In this document: in pieces, positions 24,571 to 36,443 of the stretch
How positions within the stretch are numbered: position 1 is the stretch's first letter
How the letters are laid out: the number at the start of each line of letters is the position of its first letter
Origin: Mactra quadrangularis
Lineage: Eukaryota > Mollusca > Bivalvia > Venerida > Mactridae
Direction: 5' to 3'
Length of the DNA stretch: 64,000 nt
Assembly: GCA_025267735.1 (NCBI GenBank)
Contig: CM046303.1
Coordinates: 68,587,034 to 68,651,033 of the forward strand
Translations under genes and position numbers: made by a program
Notes under the pieces: model-generated
What the model saw: only the letters and a program-made list of their open reading frames with translations
The model's database searches: none
What the model was told of the DNA's origin: nothing

Positions 24571-24862
24571 ATTATCCGGGTCGATAGCGCAGTTGGTAGC
24601 GCGCCGGGATTTGGATACTCGTGTCCGAGGGGGTGTTGGTGCGAATCCCACCCGGGGAGGTTATACCCTTCCATGAAAATTTCACAATAATGTCGATTTT
24701 TCTCCATTGATTATATGATATGGAGAAGTTTCCGGCCTTGTGGAAGGGTAGGTGAGTACTGGTTATGGACAATGGTCCAGGAAAGCTAGGTTAGGTGCGC
24801 TGGACGCCATAAAATGACCTAAATTATGTTGATACGGCGTTAACTCCAATAAATAAATAAAC
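24571..24862 (+). repeat. tRNA-derived SINE, family B (best copy)
   Basis: tRNA-like head with box A (TAGCGCAGTTGGTAGCG) and box B (GGTGCGAATCCC), a ~180-bp body (CGGCCTTGTGGAAGGGTAGG, GTGCGCTGGACGCC) and the tail GGCGTTAACTCCAATAAATA. It is the reference for the copies at 10.1, 12.3, 12.7 and 22.4 kb, and sits ~415 bp upstream of the NLR start codon in opposite orientation. Confidence 0.8.
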
Positions 24863-24955
24863 ATAATATAAAAGGGAGATAATTTACAAATTTACTACTG
24901 TTCAAGTAAAATAAATTTATCTTTTAAAGTATTAAATCAAGGTGAAACAGAATGA

Positions 24956-26120
24956 TATACTCCGCGTCAATGAAAACTTACCACCCTATCAACCCTCACT
25001 TTATGATAATAGAATTGATGTGCAGAAAAAACTTTACATAGGCACATTTTTGGCATACACGTGTAGGCATTGCTGCCAAAAGAATCTTAAATCGATTTAC
25101 GATGTTCGAGTCTCGGACTTTGTAAGGACGACATGCATCATATAGTTTGTGTAAATCATTTGTCTATAATGAGAGTTAGTCGACAATTTAAGAAATAAAC
25201 ATCGATTTTTTAATAATTGCTATTCAAATGCTACGTTTAGGAGACACTCAACGTCACCAAGTACTCGGTATTGCTGACGCCGGGCTTTCATTTCGTGAGA
25301 TTGCTTGTCACATTGGCTGCTCCCATCACACAATCATGAATTTGGTAAGGAAACATGAACAGACAGGCTCAGTGAGAGGTAGGTCACGCCTAGGTCGTGA
25401 AAAGATGGCGTCAGGACGTACTAATCGTCATATTCTCCTGCTGCACGCTAGGGTGGTGATAGTGTCATGGTGTGGGAAGGCATTTCTTGGAGGCACAAGA
25501 CCCAACTTATTGTATTGCCTGGAACACTTACTGCTCATCGTTACATTGATTATGTGCTGCGGCCAATAGTTCTTTCTTTTATTCAGACTGACGCTGGCCT
25601 CAACCTTCTCCAGCAAGACAGTGCACGGCCCAACACGGCTCGCGTTACACAATATTTCCTGCAGGATAATAATGTCCACACATCGTATTGACCTGCATTC
25701 AGTCCCGACTTAAACCCTATAAAACATCTTTGGGACCAACTTGACCGAAGGGTTTATGTCGGCAGACGTAACGTCAATAATTTTCAGCAACGTATACAAG
25801 CACTGACTGAGGAGTGGGATGCACTACCAAATGACAGAATCATGTGTCTGATACGGAGTATAAGACGTGGATGTCAAGCTGAGCTTGATGCAGAGGGTGG
25901 ACAAACTTGCTACTGAGGTCCGTTACTTTTATTTTCGAGGTGATCGTTTTGGTTTGCGGAGTTGAACCGTTTATGCTTAGATTCCGTACTTGCAAAGAAA
26001 TTTCCTATTTTCTAGTATGATATTGAAAATCATGTAAAATTTTCATATTTGTAAGTGTTTTCATTTTTTCTAAAATTAGGTTCATGTAAGTGGTAAGTTT
26101 TCATTGAAGCCTAGTGTATA
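24956..26120 (+). mobile_element. Tc1/mariner element with both TIRs (dead)
   Basis: CAATGAAAACTTACCAC at 24968-24984 is repeated inverted at 26090-26106; the outer parts also match (ATATAC.. and, inverted, ATATACACTAGGC), giving ~30-bp TIRs with TA at the borders. Total ~1.16 kb, about 350 bp shorter than an intact Tc1 element. The interior holds a broken transposase. Confidence 0.8.
25228..25916 (+). pseudogene. Tc1-like transposase pseudogene
   Basis: The N-terminal 70 codons form the paired-like HTH region of Tc1 transposases (HQVLGIADAGLSFREIACHI, then SHHTIMNLVRKH). After ...ILLLHAR a large part of the catalytic domain, including the first Asp, is missing; a different frame continues with DSVMVWEGISWRH, LLQQDSARPNTARVTQYFL (second Asp kept) and SPDLNPIKHLWDQL, ending ...GGQTCY and a stop at ~25915. 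The third catalytic residue, normally Glu in NPIEHLW, is Lys here. An in-frame stop follows THTSY-like sequence at 25689. Inactive. Confidence 0.8.
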
Positions 26121-26992
26121 TATAAAATTATATCTGTCATAACGTTCTAGTTATAAATGGCTGGCCCACTGAAAATTAAATGTATGCACCATGTTTAAAC
26201 TACATAACCTCTACAGAGTGGCCTTCTACAGAAAAAATCCATTGCACAAGAACAGTTTTTGATATTTTCTTTAGGCTTGATTTTAATTGAATTTAACCTC
26301 TGCACAATTTCCGTGAACAGATATCCTGTAGAACGTTGTCGCACAGGATCACTAAGGTCTCAATGGAGGGTCTTGTCGATGGCTTTAATGTCGACAAATC
26401 AATGCATAACTTTCATCTAAACGAAACACTATTAATATAATTTTGATTTTATAATTTCTACTTTTCGACCAAAGTTTGCGAGCTGTTTAACAGCAGTTTT
26501 ATTCACAGTTTACGATTGGACGGCTCATTTCAAGTTATGTGACGTAGATGATCTTAACAGGTTACTAAACATAACAATTTCGTCATAAATATAATAATTA
26601 GAAAAGGTCACATGAACATGACCCTCGTAAGAAAACGACCAGATCTAAATTAGCGTGGAAGCCAGCGGGCAATTTCAGATCGGGTTGTAATCAGATTGAC
26701 CTCTGCAGAGCAACGCTTTCTAACATCAACATACTTTTGTATCGCAGTGTATGTTGCTCAAAAGAGGTTGTACATGTTTTTTATACATATCTCAGACAAT
26801 GCTTTCTGTACGTCGCCAATCAAATAAGTATGGTTAAATTCCTTAACAGGAAGTATTGCCGCTTTGTGTACAGAGGAGTTTTGAGCTTTCTATATTCACT
26901 GTATCTGTTGTACCTCAGATCTGCACTCTTCAGGTTTTCATTTTGTTAAGTGTACTATGTTATTTTACTACAAGTCTTATAGACCCAGTATA
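26121..26992. other. Non-coding DNA
   Basis: No gene or clear repeat seen. A 70-codon ORF at 26737 has no recognisable motif. Confidence 0.45.
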
Positions 26993-27813
26993 ACCACAGG
27001 CGACTGGAACGGTCCCGAATCAAAAGCATTATATACAATGTATACATGTAAGGTATATTACTGAAAAATAATAGTTGTTCAACCAACTTCAATCAGAGGC
27101 CAGTTTCTCCATCCGTAATAATTTCATTTCAGATTTACACACGCACGCAAAGCTGAGGTTTTGCTTTTTCAAATAACACCAGCTTCGTTTGCATTCGCGG
27201 TATAATAAGGTCGTAGGTCAATTTAAAACATCACGATTAAACAGACTTACTTTACTCGACACAAAAATTGCAAGAACTATATATACGAGTACACTTTATA
27301 TGTTACGTAACGGGCTCAAAAATAACTGTACTAGTGATGTTTTGAAGAAGAAAACTATTCGCTTTTAATGATAAGTTCAACCTCTTGAATACTTACACGG
27401 TTGACTGCATGAAAAAAACATTCGATGATCGATTGCATGCGTAAATATTTTTGTTTTACTTAGTTTTTTCGATTTAACAGTACTGTTCAAAATTTGCCGT
27501 CAATAGTATATTTTGTTATTTCGACTTCTGTACCGACTAAACTATATCTGTTTGATCGTGCTGTTTGAAATCGGTCCATGACTTTATAACTCGGCGTATG
27601 CAAATGATGTTGGTGTCATTTGAAAGCGCAGAGCTTTAGCTACACGTGCATTATTAAATAAGTAACATAAATATGTTTAAAATGGAGAAACTGACCTCTA
27701 TGTGTAATTGGGAAAAAACTACAATTTTTAATAATATACCTTATATGTATAATATAACATATAAGATTATAGTATATACTGTTTTGATAAGGGACCGTGC
27801 CGGACGCCTGTGA
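26993..27813. mobile_element. Non-autonomous TIR element (~820 bp)
   Basis: Left end CCACAGGCGACTGGAACGGT and right end (minus strand) CTCACAGGCGTCCGGCACGG are inverted; further in, CCC(G/T)(A/T)ATCAAAA and AAGGTATATTA also pair, so the arms extend ~75 bp. The interior has no ORF of note. Confidence 0.65.
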
Positions 27814-28617
27814 GTATCACGGTGTAAAATGTGAGCAATTATTGACTAATGTATTTTACGAAAGACATTTAGAAAATTCTACGTTAAAACAAACGATGTG
27901 AAGTCCAAGAGATGTCTGTACACAGAAAACTATTGAAAATCGGCCAACTTTGAAGTTACCTGTGTGAATTGTAATTTCTATTCAATGTTTAAAAGTCGTT
28001 TGCGACAGCCAATAAACCGATAAGATAATATGAACAACCACCTTGGTATTTGAGTACAATGTTTGACGTCATATCTTATCTTTATTAAATAAAGTGTGTC
28101 ACTTCAATACTTGAAGTATTCAAAATCTTTAAATATTCTCTACTTTGAACGTTTACCTATTTATCCTCTGCTGTTGTTATCTTAAAATTTTGATAAATAT
28201 GCTTTTATACAATTTTTATCACGGCTTTTGTTGAACAGTTATATTCTTTAACATAATTTTGGTATAAACCTTTCCATGGGAGATTTCCTAGGCGAAATAA
28301 TGTAGTCTGCTTGCTCCGTTACGCAAATTTAGCCAAGGTGCGCAACACTTTACCTTCTGGAAAGTTTGGTTTCAACAGGGGTTCGAAACCATTTTGACGC
28401 CGCCTTTGAGACTATCCTCCTACGAAGAGACCCAAGAAAGACCAAAATAGACCTGTGTTAATAGTCTCAGTCGGCACGTGTTATTTGGCAACATTAAAAA
28501 TGCACTTCAAAAGTTTCCGTATCGATTTGCTGCTTCATGTGTATACATTCGTCGAGTTTCGTTGCTTTAATGAGTGACAATACAAGGTATGGATAAAAAT
28601 GTTACGATCGTATTATA
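27814..28617. other. Non-coding DNA
   Basis: No gene, RNA or repeat could be supported. Confidence 0.45.
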
Positions 28618-28696
28618 TCAAACGGTTTGTGGTGCAGAGGTAAAGTACTGACTTGTCAATCTGAATACCCCGGGTTCGATTCCCGAACAGGTTTAC
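28618..28696 (+). repeat. tRNA-like SINE head
   Basis: TGGTGCAGAGGTAAAGTAC (box A-like) and GGGTTCGATTCCC (box B) at the spacing of a tRNA, but the acceptor arm does not pair. A tRNA-derived relic without a recognisable body. Confidence 0.5.
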
Positions 28697-28889
28697 ATTT
28701 GTAGTAATTTCGCAAACACTAGTAACATAGAAGCAAGACTATGACTTATTACTTTAACTAATTAACAAAGGATTATTTATAGCCCCGCAAAAAAGTTTTC
28801 GGGAGTATACTGGAAACGCCCTGATTGTTGGTTGGTTGGTCGCGTGGTCTGTCTCAAAAAATAAATATCTTTATAGTAGGTTTATTTCT

Positions 28890-30170
28890 TAAAGCCCCTT
28901 TAAACTAAACTGAACGCTGATAATTGTCAAGTATCATGCTTTTGCTTAAAACTAATGCAAACATTCAACATATATATAAAACGCATCCCAGGCACAAAAA
29001 TCTCAAGTATTTTCTCCAAAATTTATACTAATTCTATTTTGAAATTCGCGATTAAAAACGAAAGTAAAGACTCAACGGAAAATCACGGAATTCGACGACC
29101 AAGGTTGGAATATACCGTCGTGGCTAAAAATAACATCAACTTCAATTCGGAAGTAAACAAATTTTCTGCTTTGATAATTTCACGTTTCGTGTAGTGAATT
29201 TCGTGCGAAAGCTAATTTAAATTCATGAAGCTCATGTAAATAGTTTTGTGAAATTATACATCAACATATACTGACGAGAAAAAGAAACGCATCAATTAAG
29301 TATCTAAATATACAGAAACGTTTGCTGATATGCCACGTTCAGATAGAACGGATGTAACGTGGGTAAGACAAGACAACTACAAAATTTATGTAAACACCAA
29401 CGTCATTCGCGTAATAGATTTACACGGCAATATCTACGTCACGTGTAGTGAAAGGGTAACCGTGTACGCCAAATAAGTCGACGAACAATGAGGAAAACTT
29501 ATTGTTTGGCGTAAACCGTACCGCGGACTAATTCTAAAGTTATGCCACCGTCACTGACGTTTATCTCTACCCTCGTATCATCTCGGCCATGGTGTTAGGC
29601 GTTCAGTGATGAGTCGTGTTTCGACTAATGTAACGCCTTTAGACTATAAGTGTCTTAAAACGAGTTTCAGTCACAACTCGTAGTTTGCTGAGGTAATCTC
29701 GTGGACACATCACATTGACCAGCTATTATGCCATGTGAGTGTCGCTATACTCTGGCAACGTCAATACTTTTTCTATCAGAATAAAAACGGCAGACCCCTT
29801 GTTGCAAACGCCACCAAGGACTTTTTACAGGCAACAACAGTTATGTTTTCTCTTGTTATTCTGATCATGAAAATTATGTTTCTTTTTGGCATCAGTTTAG
29901 ATATTTGATAACTCAAAGCTTACACGCACTGGTTTCTCGAGTAAACCACTGGAAAACGATATGATATATCCAACACTTAACATGGTCGTGTACGTTTTAT
30001 CAAACACTTTTTAAGCAATTTTATTGGCTGAGAGAGTATCTCCGTAATCTAATTTGCATGTTATAAAAGTACCCCACTTTTATAAGAAATTTATATTTTG
30101 AAGAGCTTGGCCCTACAAGGGAACCCGCTTTAGAGAGTTATTATAACCCCAAGGCGGTTATATTCTATAG
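28890..30170. repeat. Dispersed repeat R1, copy 1 (with nested insert)
   Basis: Both ends match 45750-46300: AACGCTGATAATTGTCAA(G/A), ATCATGCTTTTGCTTAAAAC and AAGTATTTTCTCCA at the left; CACTGGAAAACGATATGA, ATCTCCGTAATCTAATTTGC and TACCCCACTTTTATAAGAAA at the right. Copy 1 is longer because of the insert at 29269-29897. Coding capacity is not apparent. Confidence 0.65.
29269..29897. mobile_element. Small TIR element nested in repeat R1
   Basis: Left end ACTGACGAGAAAAAGAAACG (from 29270) and right end, minus strand, ACTGATGCCAAAAAGAAACA (to 29896) are imperfect inverted repeats, placed in the part that copy 2 of R1 lacks. About 630 bp, no transposase; ends resemble Tc1/mariner-type termini. 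Confidence 0.5.
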
Positions 30171-30299
30171 TGTCTTAGATAGTATTAATTGTTTTTAGAT
30201 TGATGATAAAGATTTTGACTTCGTTTAGTGGCTTTAACGTATTTTAATAGAAATTTGCACACAATTTCATATTCTTACAGTTGATGAGTGCATGCAGTT

Positions 30300-31225
30300 T
30301 ATATTAATCCCAATTCAAAATGGCCGACTTGCGGTCTTCTTGATTTTTAAAAAAAATAATTTATTAACTGTATAGTATGCTTATTTCTCAATAGTTTTTT
30401 TTCTTAACCAATTTGGAAAGAATTTTGCACATATTCTTAAAGTTGATGTGTACATACTCTTTATATTAATTCCAATTCAAAATGGCCGACTGGCTGCCAT
30501 TTTTTTAATTAAGTAACAGTATTGTATGCTTATTTCCATACGGATTTTGAATAGAAATTGCATACAAGGCTTCACAACAGTTGATAAAGATGATTATTTT
30601 TCACAAATTTATATGCAAAATGGCTCACTGGCGACTATCTTGAATTTTTATTTAAATTACTGTATAGTATGCTGTTTCTTACTCAATTTTAGCATTTTTG
30701 CACACAAGTCTTTAATGTTACAGTTGACTAGTACATGGATTTCTTTTGGATACCAATTTAAATGGCAGACTGGCAGCCATCTTGAATTTGTTTCTTTGAA
30801 TAACTGTATAGTATCATTTGCTTATTTCATTACCAATTTTGCGCTCAATTTCTCCTTGCTGAAGTTTATTTTGTACTGCTATTTTATCAAATTCTTATTG
30901 TTGAGCTTTTTATTCGATGTACTAATATTTTTTCAAATTCAAAATGGCTGACTGGCAGCAATTCTGAATTTTTTAAAGCAAATAATTTGATATTTTTTTC
31001 TACAGACTTTGAGAAAGTTAGCAATTGTTTAAGTTGATGTGTTTGGCATTTTTCAAAAGTCAAATTCAATACGGCTGCCTGGACTAGCAGCCATGTTGAG
31101 TTTTTTAATATCTTGTGGTGCAACTTCTTTTTTTCTCAGCCCATTTTGATAAAATAGGGCTGACAAATTCTTGTTGATGGCATTTATAAATGACCAACTA
31201 GGCCAACCATCTTGATTTTTTCTAT
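30300..31225 (+). repeat. Degenerate tandem repeat with AAAATGGC(C/T)GACT motif
   Basis: CAAAATGGCCGACTTGCGGT-like words followed by ATCTTGA(A/T)TTTTT recur at ~30310, 30477, 30618, 30762, 30941, 31067 and 31195, i.e. every ~120-180 bases, with TATAGTATGC between them. Related in motif to the satellite at 9.0-10.06 kb (AAATGGC.../CATCTTGAATTTT) but with a different body. Confidence 0.6.
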
Positions 31226-31476
31226 AATGTTGGGAAGAAAGCATCTAATTTCGTAGCAGCGGTCCCCTTCCAGCCACTGAAAGACAATAGCCATCTGTGA
31301 TATAAGATATTATTTCAACTTTACTTCTGTGAAAATAAAATACCTAATAGGTAATTTCAGCTTTCTTTTGTTTATGGGAATATTTGTGATATATGTTTTA
31401 CTGCATGATATAGTAAATACTAATTGTATGATTAATTATGCGTTTTCTGACGACCATTTTACAATTGCCATATTTT

Positions 31477-32826
31477 AGCTCACCTGAGCACTAAGTGCTC
31501 AAGGGGATCTATTGTGGGGAGTCTGACCAGTGTGCGTTAGTGCGTGTGTGCGTCCGTCCGTCGTCAACAAAAAATCTCTTTCTCTAAAACTTGAAGGAAT
31601 CGAGCTTTGATATTTGGCATGTAGCATCTACAAAGATTAATCAAATTAGGATCAACATTTGTCCCGCCTAAGGAGTTGCAAGATTTTCATAGAGTTATAT
31701 AAGGAAATGTTAAAAAATCTCTTCCTCTGAAACTTGAAGGAATGGAGCTTTGATATTTGGCATGTAGCATCTACAAAGATTAATCAAATTAGGGTCAAAA
31801 TTTGTCCCGCCTAAGGAGTTGCAAGATTTACATAGAGTTATATAAGGAAATGTTGAAAATCTCTTTCTCTAAAACTTGAAGGAATAGAGCTTTGATATTT
31901 GGCATGTAGCATCTACAAAGATTAATCAAATTAGGGTCAAAATTTGTCCCGACTAAGGAGTTGCAAGATTTACATAGTGTTATATAAGGAAATGTTAAAA
32001 AATCTCTTTCTCTAAAACTTGAAGGAATAGAGCTTTGATATTTGGCATGTAGCATCTACAAAGATTAATCAAATTAGGGTCAAAATTTGTCCCGCCTAAG
32101 GAGTTGCAAGATTTACTTAGAGTTATATAAGGAAATGTTAAAAAATCTCTTTCTCTAAAACTTGAAGGAATAGAGCTTTGATATTTGGCATGTAGCATCT
32201 ACAAAGATTAATCAAATTAGGGTCAAAATTTGTCCCGCCTAAGGAGTTGCAAGATTTACTTAGAGTTATATGAGGAAATGTTGAACTTTGATATTTGGCA
32301 TGTAGCATTATATTATGGTTCTGTACAAAGTTTTTCAAGTTATGATCTGGTCATTTAAATTGGCCCTGTCCCGGAGGTTCATAAGATTTATGTAAAGTTG
32401 TACCGGGAAATGTAAAAAATGTTCTTCTCAAAAACTACAATGGATAGAACAAATTATACCCCTTTAATACACATTGCCTCATGAGACAAACAATTTATAA
32501 CGACTAATATCATAAAATGTAACTAAAACCTTTCGCAATGATAAGAAATTGTTTGGTTTGGTTTTACAACATACCAACACTAAAGGTCATATCATACCGG
32601 AATTTCGCAGAGAATTACAAGACCTTCAGCCTTCATATTTCGTATGTTATGTCACTTTGAAATTTCTGTAAAAAAATGTTCAAATTATGTACCCGGGTAT
32701 AAATTCAAATGCTCCAGAGATCACAGTTTTCACTAGATAAAACTGTTAAAATTCTGTCAGCTATAACATGTATAAGCTTCTAATACTCAGGTGAGCGTTC
32801 CAGGGTCCCCAGGACCCTCCTGTTTA
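31477..32826. mobile_element. Element with inverted GCTCACCTGAG ends and 143-bp internal tandem repeat
   Basis: GCTCACCTGAG at 31478-31488 is repeated inverted at 32786-32796. Inside, a unit beginning AATCTCTTTCTCTAAAACTT recurs five times (TTGAAGGAAT at ~31591, 31734, 31876, 32019, 32162; period 142-143). The left end continues into GTGCGTCCGTCCGTCGTCAA and the right end into CAGGGTCCCCAGGACCCTCC. Small minus-strand ORFs (31828-32338) are the repeat read three times. No transposase. Confidence 0.75.
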
Positions 32827-34029
32827 GTTATTTTTCAAAAAATTACAAACACATTCTTTTTTTTGCTCATCTGGTTACAACATACTCATGATAAGTTTAA
32901 ATGTGATCACTTTTCGCCTGTTGTTCCATTTTACATTCATAATGACCAAATTGGGTTCATTTGTGTGTAAAAATCATTTTAATATGACTACTGTCCATTT
33001 TGCTTTTTCTTATGTATAGAGAATAACACTGAAAGTTGCTGTTTATTTTTAATTTAATTTTTGCATCCTGTTATTTTTACAGTTTTATGCTTCTTACAAC
33101 AGTTGCCCTTTTGGACTCCATAATGTTGACTCGCTGTCATCTTAAAATGTTGCCGTTGCGGGGGTATTTTAGTTTAGCATTCTAGTGATATATCATTTAA
33201 TCACATTTTTTTCTTTACTATCATACTTTTTTCTTTATTCATATTTCTTTTATAATTTTGTGACACGGTTAAAGACTGAATGACATTCATTAATGAAAAC
33301 TCTCATTATGTTGGAATACACTGTCGCTCATTTAAAAAACATGGAATCCGTGCGCCGTCGTGTCAACAAGTATTTGTAAGGCATGTACCGATTATGTTCA
33401 AATAGCAAAAAATAAGGTTTTATGTGGGATCGAACCCGTAGCCTCTTGATTGTGAGGTTGTACGTTTTTACCACAACACCAAGTCCTTAGATGTCTCTAA
33501 GTGTCCTATTACTTAACCCTAATGTAATATATTCGTGAATTTACGGAGATTGCATACGGAAATTCACGACTATGCAAACAGTGCATGTTTAAGTTTGCCA
33601 AATAATATAAGACTATTTTACGACTGGTTGAGCTTGTTTAATCAAAACTTCCATTAAATATTTGACTAGCTTAAAACATTTGTCTATCTAAGCAAGCTGT
33701 GTTGTTTTGGGCTTGATAACAATAATGATTTTAAAAATAGTATAAAAAAATTCGCATAAAGTTCAAACACTTAGGTTGTTAATTTTATCATTTAAAGGCG
33801 CCTGTGTGTCCTAAAATTCTCGAAAATGCACTTTTTACAAACTTAATTTCATTTTCCTTCCCCGCGGAGATCATGTTTCTTCTGATTCAACTAAATATGT
33901 CCCTCTTTAATCGATACGTCTTTTTTAAAGCGTACAATTCTGATTTTAACATTGTTAGAGTCCAGACTGAACATTTTTACAATATTTCTTGACTAACAAT
34001 AAAAATTACATTTGAAATCTTCCTAACTT
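32827..34029. other. Non-coding DNA with one tRNA-like relic
   Basis: Apart from the SINE head at 33422-33489 I see nothing annotatable; ORFs are short and without motifs. Confidence 0.45.
33422..33489 (-). repeat. tRNA-like SINE head
   Basis: Minus strand shows TTGGTGTTGTGGTAAAAACG (box A-like) and GGGTTCGATCCCAC (box B). No body was recognised. Confidence 0.5.
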
Positions 34030-34640
34030 TTGCCTCTTTGCAATAAACAAAATTGAAATCGAAAGTTGGAATATTTAATGCTTAAAAAATAACTAAAAAA
34101 AACATTTACTCAAACTATCACGATATATTTAAGTGAAAAGAGTATAAATATAAATTTACTCACCACCCATCGAAATAAAATTCAATATTTGATATACTCT
34201 GCAGTTTATATATTATCATCATCAAGATAAAGTCAGCTTTGTTTTAGTTATCTATAGGTCGACACGTCATCATCAAGTCACGATGGTAGTACGTGGTACA
34301 TACATGTCTTACCATGAACTTTATCGCTGTATTGAAAAGTGCGCATAATGGACGAGTTATTTTTACTAAAGATAAATCTAGTGACGATGTCTGATTATGA
34401 AGTACATGTACAATATTTATAATGCAACAAAATTTTATTTAGACTTTCTGCGATTTCGCCGCAAAGCTTAACTTAATCGACCAGTTTAACCTACGGAGTG
34501 ATACATGTGTCTCTGATCTACTACGCAGTCAGTTTTTATGCGATTATGGTAGTTCCGTCATCTCTCTCACCATTGTTTCACTGATCAGTGATAGGTGTTC
34601 ACTTATATTGATAAGCGTGTGGAAGATGTTTACAGTCAAT
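34030..34640. repeat. Local duplication R2, copy 1
   Basis: Resembles 35378-35960: ACAAAATTGAAATCGAAAGT vs ACAAAATTAAAATCGAAATT, ACTCACCACCCATCGA vs ACTCACCAAATCTCGA, ATAAAATTCA(A/G)TA, and ATAAGTTATCTATA-type words. Both copies keep a minus-strand GGTGAGT(A/G), which could be a splice donor. Confidence 0.5.
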
Positions 34641-34856
34641 GTTGAAAAGTTTATGAAGTAAGAACAATACAATGATCAATATGTTGATGGTGTTTTAGCT
34701 CTTTAATGCCATAACAGTGCGGTCATTAATTAAATTACTTGAAGTTTAAGTTGTTTTACAGTATTTTACCATATTTATCATATTTAACTACACTAATGAA
34801 CCTACAGAATTTGTATGCAAACTGTACATGGGAAACTGTACTACAAGATTTTGAAT

Positions 34857-35135
34857 CAGGGGCGGATCCATGATTTTTTTTCTTGGGGGTTCCGAACTTT
34901 TCAAGGGTGGTCCGAACCTCGAACCACAACCACATTATACATATTTTGCAGAAAAAATGCAACATATTGATAATAAAAACTACATACTCATTAAATCTAT
35001 GTTAAGCAACGAGAAAAATTGCTTCATATTACTTAAAAATGACTTACAAGCAAGAAATACACTTATTGACGTGTACATTTTCCAAATTCTAGGGGGGTCC
35101 GGACCCCCTGCCCCTCCCCGCTGGATCCGCCCATG
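34857..35135. mobile_element. MITE with GGGGCGGATCCA termini (~280 bp)
   Basis: CAGGGGCGGATCCATGATTT at the left and CTGGATCCGCCCATGTG at the right form inverted ends; inner GGGGGTTCCGAAC and GGGGGTCCGGACCCCC also pair. This terminus type is known from hAT-like non-autonomous elements. The ORFs spanning it are chance. Confidence 0.65.
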
Positions 35136-35377
35136 TGAATGGCAATAAGAGGAAAATAAAATCCTTATAATATTTGCCAGTAATACAGGGAAGAATAAAT
35201 ACTTAAAGCTCGCATTTCTGTCCAGTTCGATTCGTACTTGAATCTAATGTTTAAGTAGCAATCATTAGTTTGGATTTGTTAGGTTTAGATATGCACGAAA
35301 GTATGTCTGTATATCAAAATTTTGATTGAAACTTACAATCATTATTCCATTTGGTGTTTATCATGAACGTTGCCTCT

Positions 35378-35960
35378 TCGTCATCAACAAAATTAAAATC
35401 GAAATTTGGAATATTAAATACTAAACAAAGCAAAAGACAAATCGCAAAACTAAAGCTATATATATATATCGTATCATGATCGAGAAAAAATGAAAAGACT
35501 ATAAATCTCATATCACTCACCAAATCTCGAGATAAAATTCAGTACTCGATATATAATACAATTTATTTTATCATGATTAAGACCTCGTTGTTCAAGGAGT
35601 GTCGAATAAGTTATCTATAACTCAATACGTCAGCAAGTTACTATGATAATACGCACATGTTAAATCAAGAACAGTAACTCTGTATTGAATAATACGCATA
35701 TCGGACGAGATATTTTTGTTTATAATTAATCAAGTCATTATCAGTATATCTCTACACTGTTTTAGAAATAACCTCATTACGTTCCAATTTATAACATGCG
35801 TTTTCTCTTACTATATAATCTAACAGAATTAACCTGAGCTTGACCTTTATGCAAGAATATATTAAACTCAGTATTTACAATCTAATTTGTCTTCGTTTGT
35901 CAATCGCGTTTTATCGGAAGCTTTCGGCAAAATACACGTACTGAACAATATAATGTTGTT
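35378..35960. repeat. Local duplication R2, copy 2
   Basis: Second copy of R2 about 1.3 kb from the first, strongly diverged (see 34030-34640). The MITE at 34857-35135 lies between the copies. Confidence 0.5.
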
Positions 35961-36204
35961 TTCATAAGAAAAAATACTTTGAAACTGTGCCATAATATTT
36001 CTGATTTACTTGTTTACCCTCAAAAATAATGTGTCAACATTTAAAGTAAAATAACATGCCACTTTTAATAAATTGATTTATAGTCACATCGGTTGTTATA
36101 AACACGTGTATAACCGTATACACACATACGGAAACTCATGATTTAATGTAAGTGAAGTGTGTAATTATTATAATTAGGTAGTTCAAGCTCAGGTTAATTC
36201 TGTT

Positions 36205-36443
36205 GGACTCTATCTATCTATCAATCTCCCTGGGGAGTCTTTTTACTCCGCTTATTAGTGCAGCCGACAAATTGGCGCAACGGAATTATACCACCCTCGC
36301 AGGTACCCATCTACACCTGGGTGGAGTGAAGCAATCGCAGGTAAATTTCTTGCTCAAGGAAATTAGCAGTGCCCCTGGTGGGATTCAAACCCAGTACCTC
36401 TCGATCCCTAAGCGGGCGTCCTACCACTGGACAACTGCTCCTT
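36205..36443 (-). repeat. tRNA-derived SINE, family C
   Basis: Minus strand: box A region CAGTTGTCCAGTGGTAGGAC, box B GGGTTTGAATCCC, body GGGGCACTGCTAATTTCCTT and GCGCCAATTTGTCGGCTGCA, ending GATTGATAGATAGATAGAGT. The plus-strand copy at 48261-48496 shares the whole layout. The 83-codon ORF here is a chance reading. Confidence 0.75.

Noticed and set aside
31828..32338. Three near-identical minus-strand ORFs as a gene family
   Set aside because: They are the 143-bp tandem repeat translated in each unit.
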